Shown: positions 45,195 through 46,711 of the stretch, piece by piece
Position numbering within the stretch: position 1 is the stretch's first letter
How the letters are laid out: each line of letters starts with the position of its first letter
Origin: Cristatella mucedo
Taxonomy: Eukaryota; Bryozoa; Phylactolaemata; Cristatellidae
NCBI GenBank assembly: GCA_009760855.2
Contig: WPIO01000437.1
Location: 1-46,711, forward strand
Reading direction: 5' to 3'
DNA length: 46,711 nt
Translations under genes and position numbers: made by a program
Notes under the pieces: generated by a model
Told to the model about the DNA's origin: nothing
The model's input: only the letters and a program-made list of their open reading frames with translations
Databases searched by the model: none

Positions 45195-46711
45195 GTGATA
45201 ACTTGCTGCAGAGTGCGGTGCCTTGCATTAAGCCATTTACACTTGAATAACTTATTTTGAATGAGTTTACAGCAGATCGCACAATATCTAGAGACTTTAA
45301 ATCCACCCGTCGAAGCTTGCATGAGCTGGCAGCAGAGTGCTGCACGTTGCTAAGGGCAATCGTACTTAAAAAACACATTTCGAATGAGTTTGCAGAAGAT
45401 CGCAGAATGTAAAGACACCTCAATACTGCTCGATATGGCGTGTGATAACTTGTTTGCGGACAGTAGTGCCTTGCATTAAGCCATTCTCACTTGAATAACC
45501 TATTTTGCATGAGATAGCAGGAGATTGCCCAATATCTAGATACTTTAATTCAACCCGTCGACGCGTGCAGGAGCTGGCAGCAGAGTGCTCATCTTTGCTT
45601 TAGGCAATCGCACTTGAAAAAAAACGAATTTTGCTTGATTTTTCAGCAGATCGCGGAACATAAACACACCTCGATACTCATCCTTATAGCTTGTGATAAC
45701 TTGCGGCAGAGTGCTGTGCTTTGCATTAAGCCATTCACACTTGAATACCTTATTTTGCATGAGTTCACAGCAGATCGCACAATATCTAGATACTTCAAAT
45801 CAACCCGTCAAGGCATGAAGTAGCTCGGAGCAGAGTGCAGGCCTTGCTTTAGGCAATCGCACTTGAATAATTCAATTCGCTTGAGTTTGCAGCAGATCGC
45901 TGAATATAAAGACACCTCGATACTGCTCGTTATATCGTGTGATAACTTGCTGCAGATTGTGGAGCCTTGCATTAGGCCATTCACACTTGAATAGCTTATT
46001 TTGCATGACTTCACAGCAGATCGCACTATATCTAGATGCTTTAAATCAACCCGTCAAGTCATGCAGTCACCCGGAGATTAGTGCAGGCCTTGCTTTAGGC
46101 AATCGCACTTGAATAACTCATTTCGCTTGAGTTTGCAGCAGATCGCAGCATATTAAGACACCTCGATACTGCTCGTTATAGCGTGTGATAACTTGCTGCT
46201 GTGTGAGGCGCCTTGCATTAAGCCATTCACACTTGAATAGCTTATCTTGCATGAGTTCACAGCAGATCACACAATATCTAGATACTTTAAATCAACCCAC
46301 CAGAGCGTGCAGTAGTTTGCAGCATAATGCAGCTCCTTGCTTCAGGCAATCGCACTTGAATAACTCATTTCGGTTGAGTTTGCAGCTGATCGCGGAATAT
46401 AAAGACATCTCGATACTGCTCGTTATAGCGTGCGATAGCTTGCTGCAGAGTGGGGGGCGCCTACCATTAGGCCATTCACACTTGAATAACATACTTTGGA
46501 TGAGATCGCAGCAGATCGCACAATATCTAGATACTTTAAATCGACCCGTCTCAGCGTGTGGTAGCTTGCAGCAGAGTGCAGCTCCTTAGTTTAAGCAATC
46601 GCACCCGTAATAGCTTGCTTCAGATTGCTGCGCCTTGCATAAGGCCATTCACACTTGATTAGCTTATTTTGCATGACTTCACAGCAGATCGCACAATATC
46701 TAGATACTTTT
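45195..46711 (+). repeat. HOR block 21: a b c d e f, break, h (cut by window end)
   Basis: Unit starts: a 45195, b 45442, c 45693, d 45939, e 46185, f 46432, h 46607. Its a unit carries the same variants as blocks 15 and 18 (ttgaatgagtttac, gttgctaagggc, gcggacagtag), but c and d are both complete, so the c/d fusion is absent. The block is truncated by an internal break near 46604 and by the end of the window in half A of type h. Confidence 0.9.
46600..46612 (+). other. Out-of-phase f/h junction
   Basis: Type f runs to gtttaagcaatcgcac in half B and is joined to ccgtaatagcttgcttcag, the end of g and start of h. Compared with block 20 about 320 bp, 1.3 units, are missing. There is little shared sequence at the join. 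It lies about 100 bp from the window end, so it may be a real deletion or an assembly join. Confidence 0.75.

Larger units (their letters stand above)
1..46711 (+). repeat. Tandem satellite array, 247-bp unit, organised in higher-order repeats
   Basis: The full window is built of about 188 head-to-tail copies of one unit of about 247 bp, all in one orientation, with no unique sequence between them. Landmarks recur once per unit: gtgataacttg near the chosen unit start, ccttgcatta about 25 bp later, tatctagata about 90 bp in, and ccttgctttaggcaatcgc at mid-unit. Neighbouring units differ clearly, but units nine positions apart (or 8 or 11) are almost identical, which defines higher-order repeats. 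Such a structure is known from centromeric satellites, for example human alpha satellite; a centromere role here is inference only. No gene, RNA gene or transposon was found in any part. The species and satellite family are not recognised. Confidence 0.97.

Noticed and set aside
1-46711. CRISPR array
   Set aside because: Repeats are about 247 bp and directly abutting with no spacers. CRISPR repeats are short and separated by unique spacers of similar length.
1-46711. Primate alpha satellite, because of the higher-order repeat layout
   Set aside because: The unit is 247 bp with 124-bp halves instead of 171 bp, and no alpha-satellite sequence landmark is seen. Only the type of organisation is alike.
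1-46711. Transposon, rRNA, 5S rRNA or tRNA origin of the unit
   Set aside because: No terminal repeats, target-site duplications, reverse transcriptase or transposase sequence, poly-A tail with promoter boxes, or cloverleaf-like box A and box B spacing could be seen in the consensus unit. A database search of the consensus would be needed to exclude a distant tRNA-derived element.

Overview
The whole window is one uninterrupted head-to-tail tandem satellite array. I see no protein-coding gene, RNA gene, transposon or unique-sequence island. The basic unit is about 247 bp. It is itself a dimer of two related half-units, A (about 124 bp) and B (about 123 bp), which match at roughly 70-75% of positions when aligned by hand. 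All units lie in the same (+) orientation. This is eukaryotic satellite DNA of centromeric or pericentromeric style; nothing suggests a bacterium, phage or plasmid. I do not recognise the family and cannot name the species. It is not primate alpha satellite. CpG dinucleotides are fairly common in each unit, which argues weakly against a heavily CpG-methylated vertebrate genome.

The 247-bp units fall into nine clearly different types, named here a-i, which recur in fixed order and form a higher-order repeat (HOR) of about 2223 bp. Each HOR is phased here to start at type a (its unit begins gtgataacttgctgcag). The window holds 21 HOR blocks of different lengths. There are canonical 9-mers (14766, 18963, 25913), 11-mers carrying an inserted 'j b-prime' pair (10072, 32338, 35070, 39764, 42481), and 8-mers made by fusion of neighbouring types (12790, 16990, 30357, 37790). 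There are also a 6-mer (2073), a 4-mer (6860), an expanded block with four type-e units (3553), and two 9-mers that look like 11-mers that lost two units (7848, 28134).

Layout: 1-10071 is the most rearranged part, with short and expanded HORs and mixed junctions. 10072-22974 has more regular 8-, 9- and 11-mers and ends in a junction marked by a single N at 22347. 23715-25912 is an island of units that lack the type-specific variants and look close to the array-wide consensus. 25913-46711 is regular again. From 28134 on, a still larger period of about 7.4 kb (11-mer + 8-mer + 11-mer, 30 units) repeats nearly three times, sharing diagnostic variants and an identical c/d fusion in two copies. 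The last block loses about 320 bp near 46604 and the window ends inside a type-h unit.

There are no genes to work together. The interest is in the array's evolution: nested levels (about 62, 124, 247, 2223 and 7430 bp), in-phase fusions explained by unequal exchange, a smaller set of out-of-phase junctions that need another cause, and a 10-bp palindrome in most units. The many open frames on both strands are by-products of the repeat. All identities and counts are from reading by eye, so boundaries may be off by a few bases.
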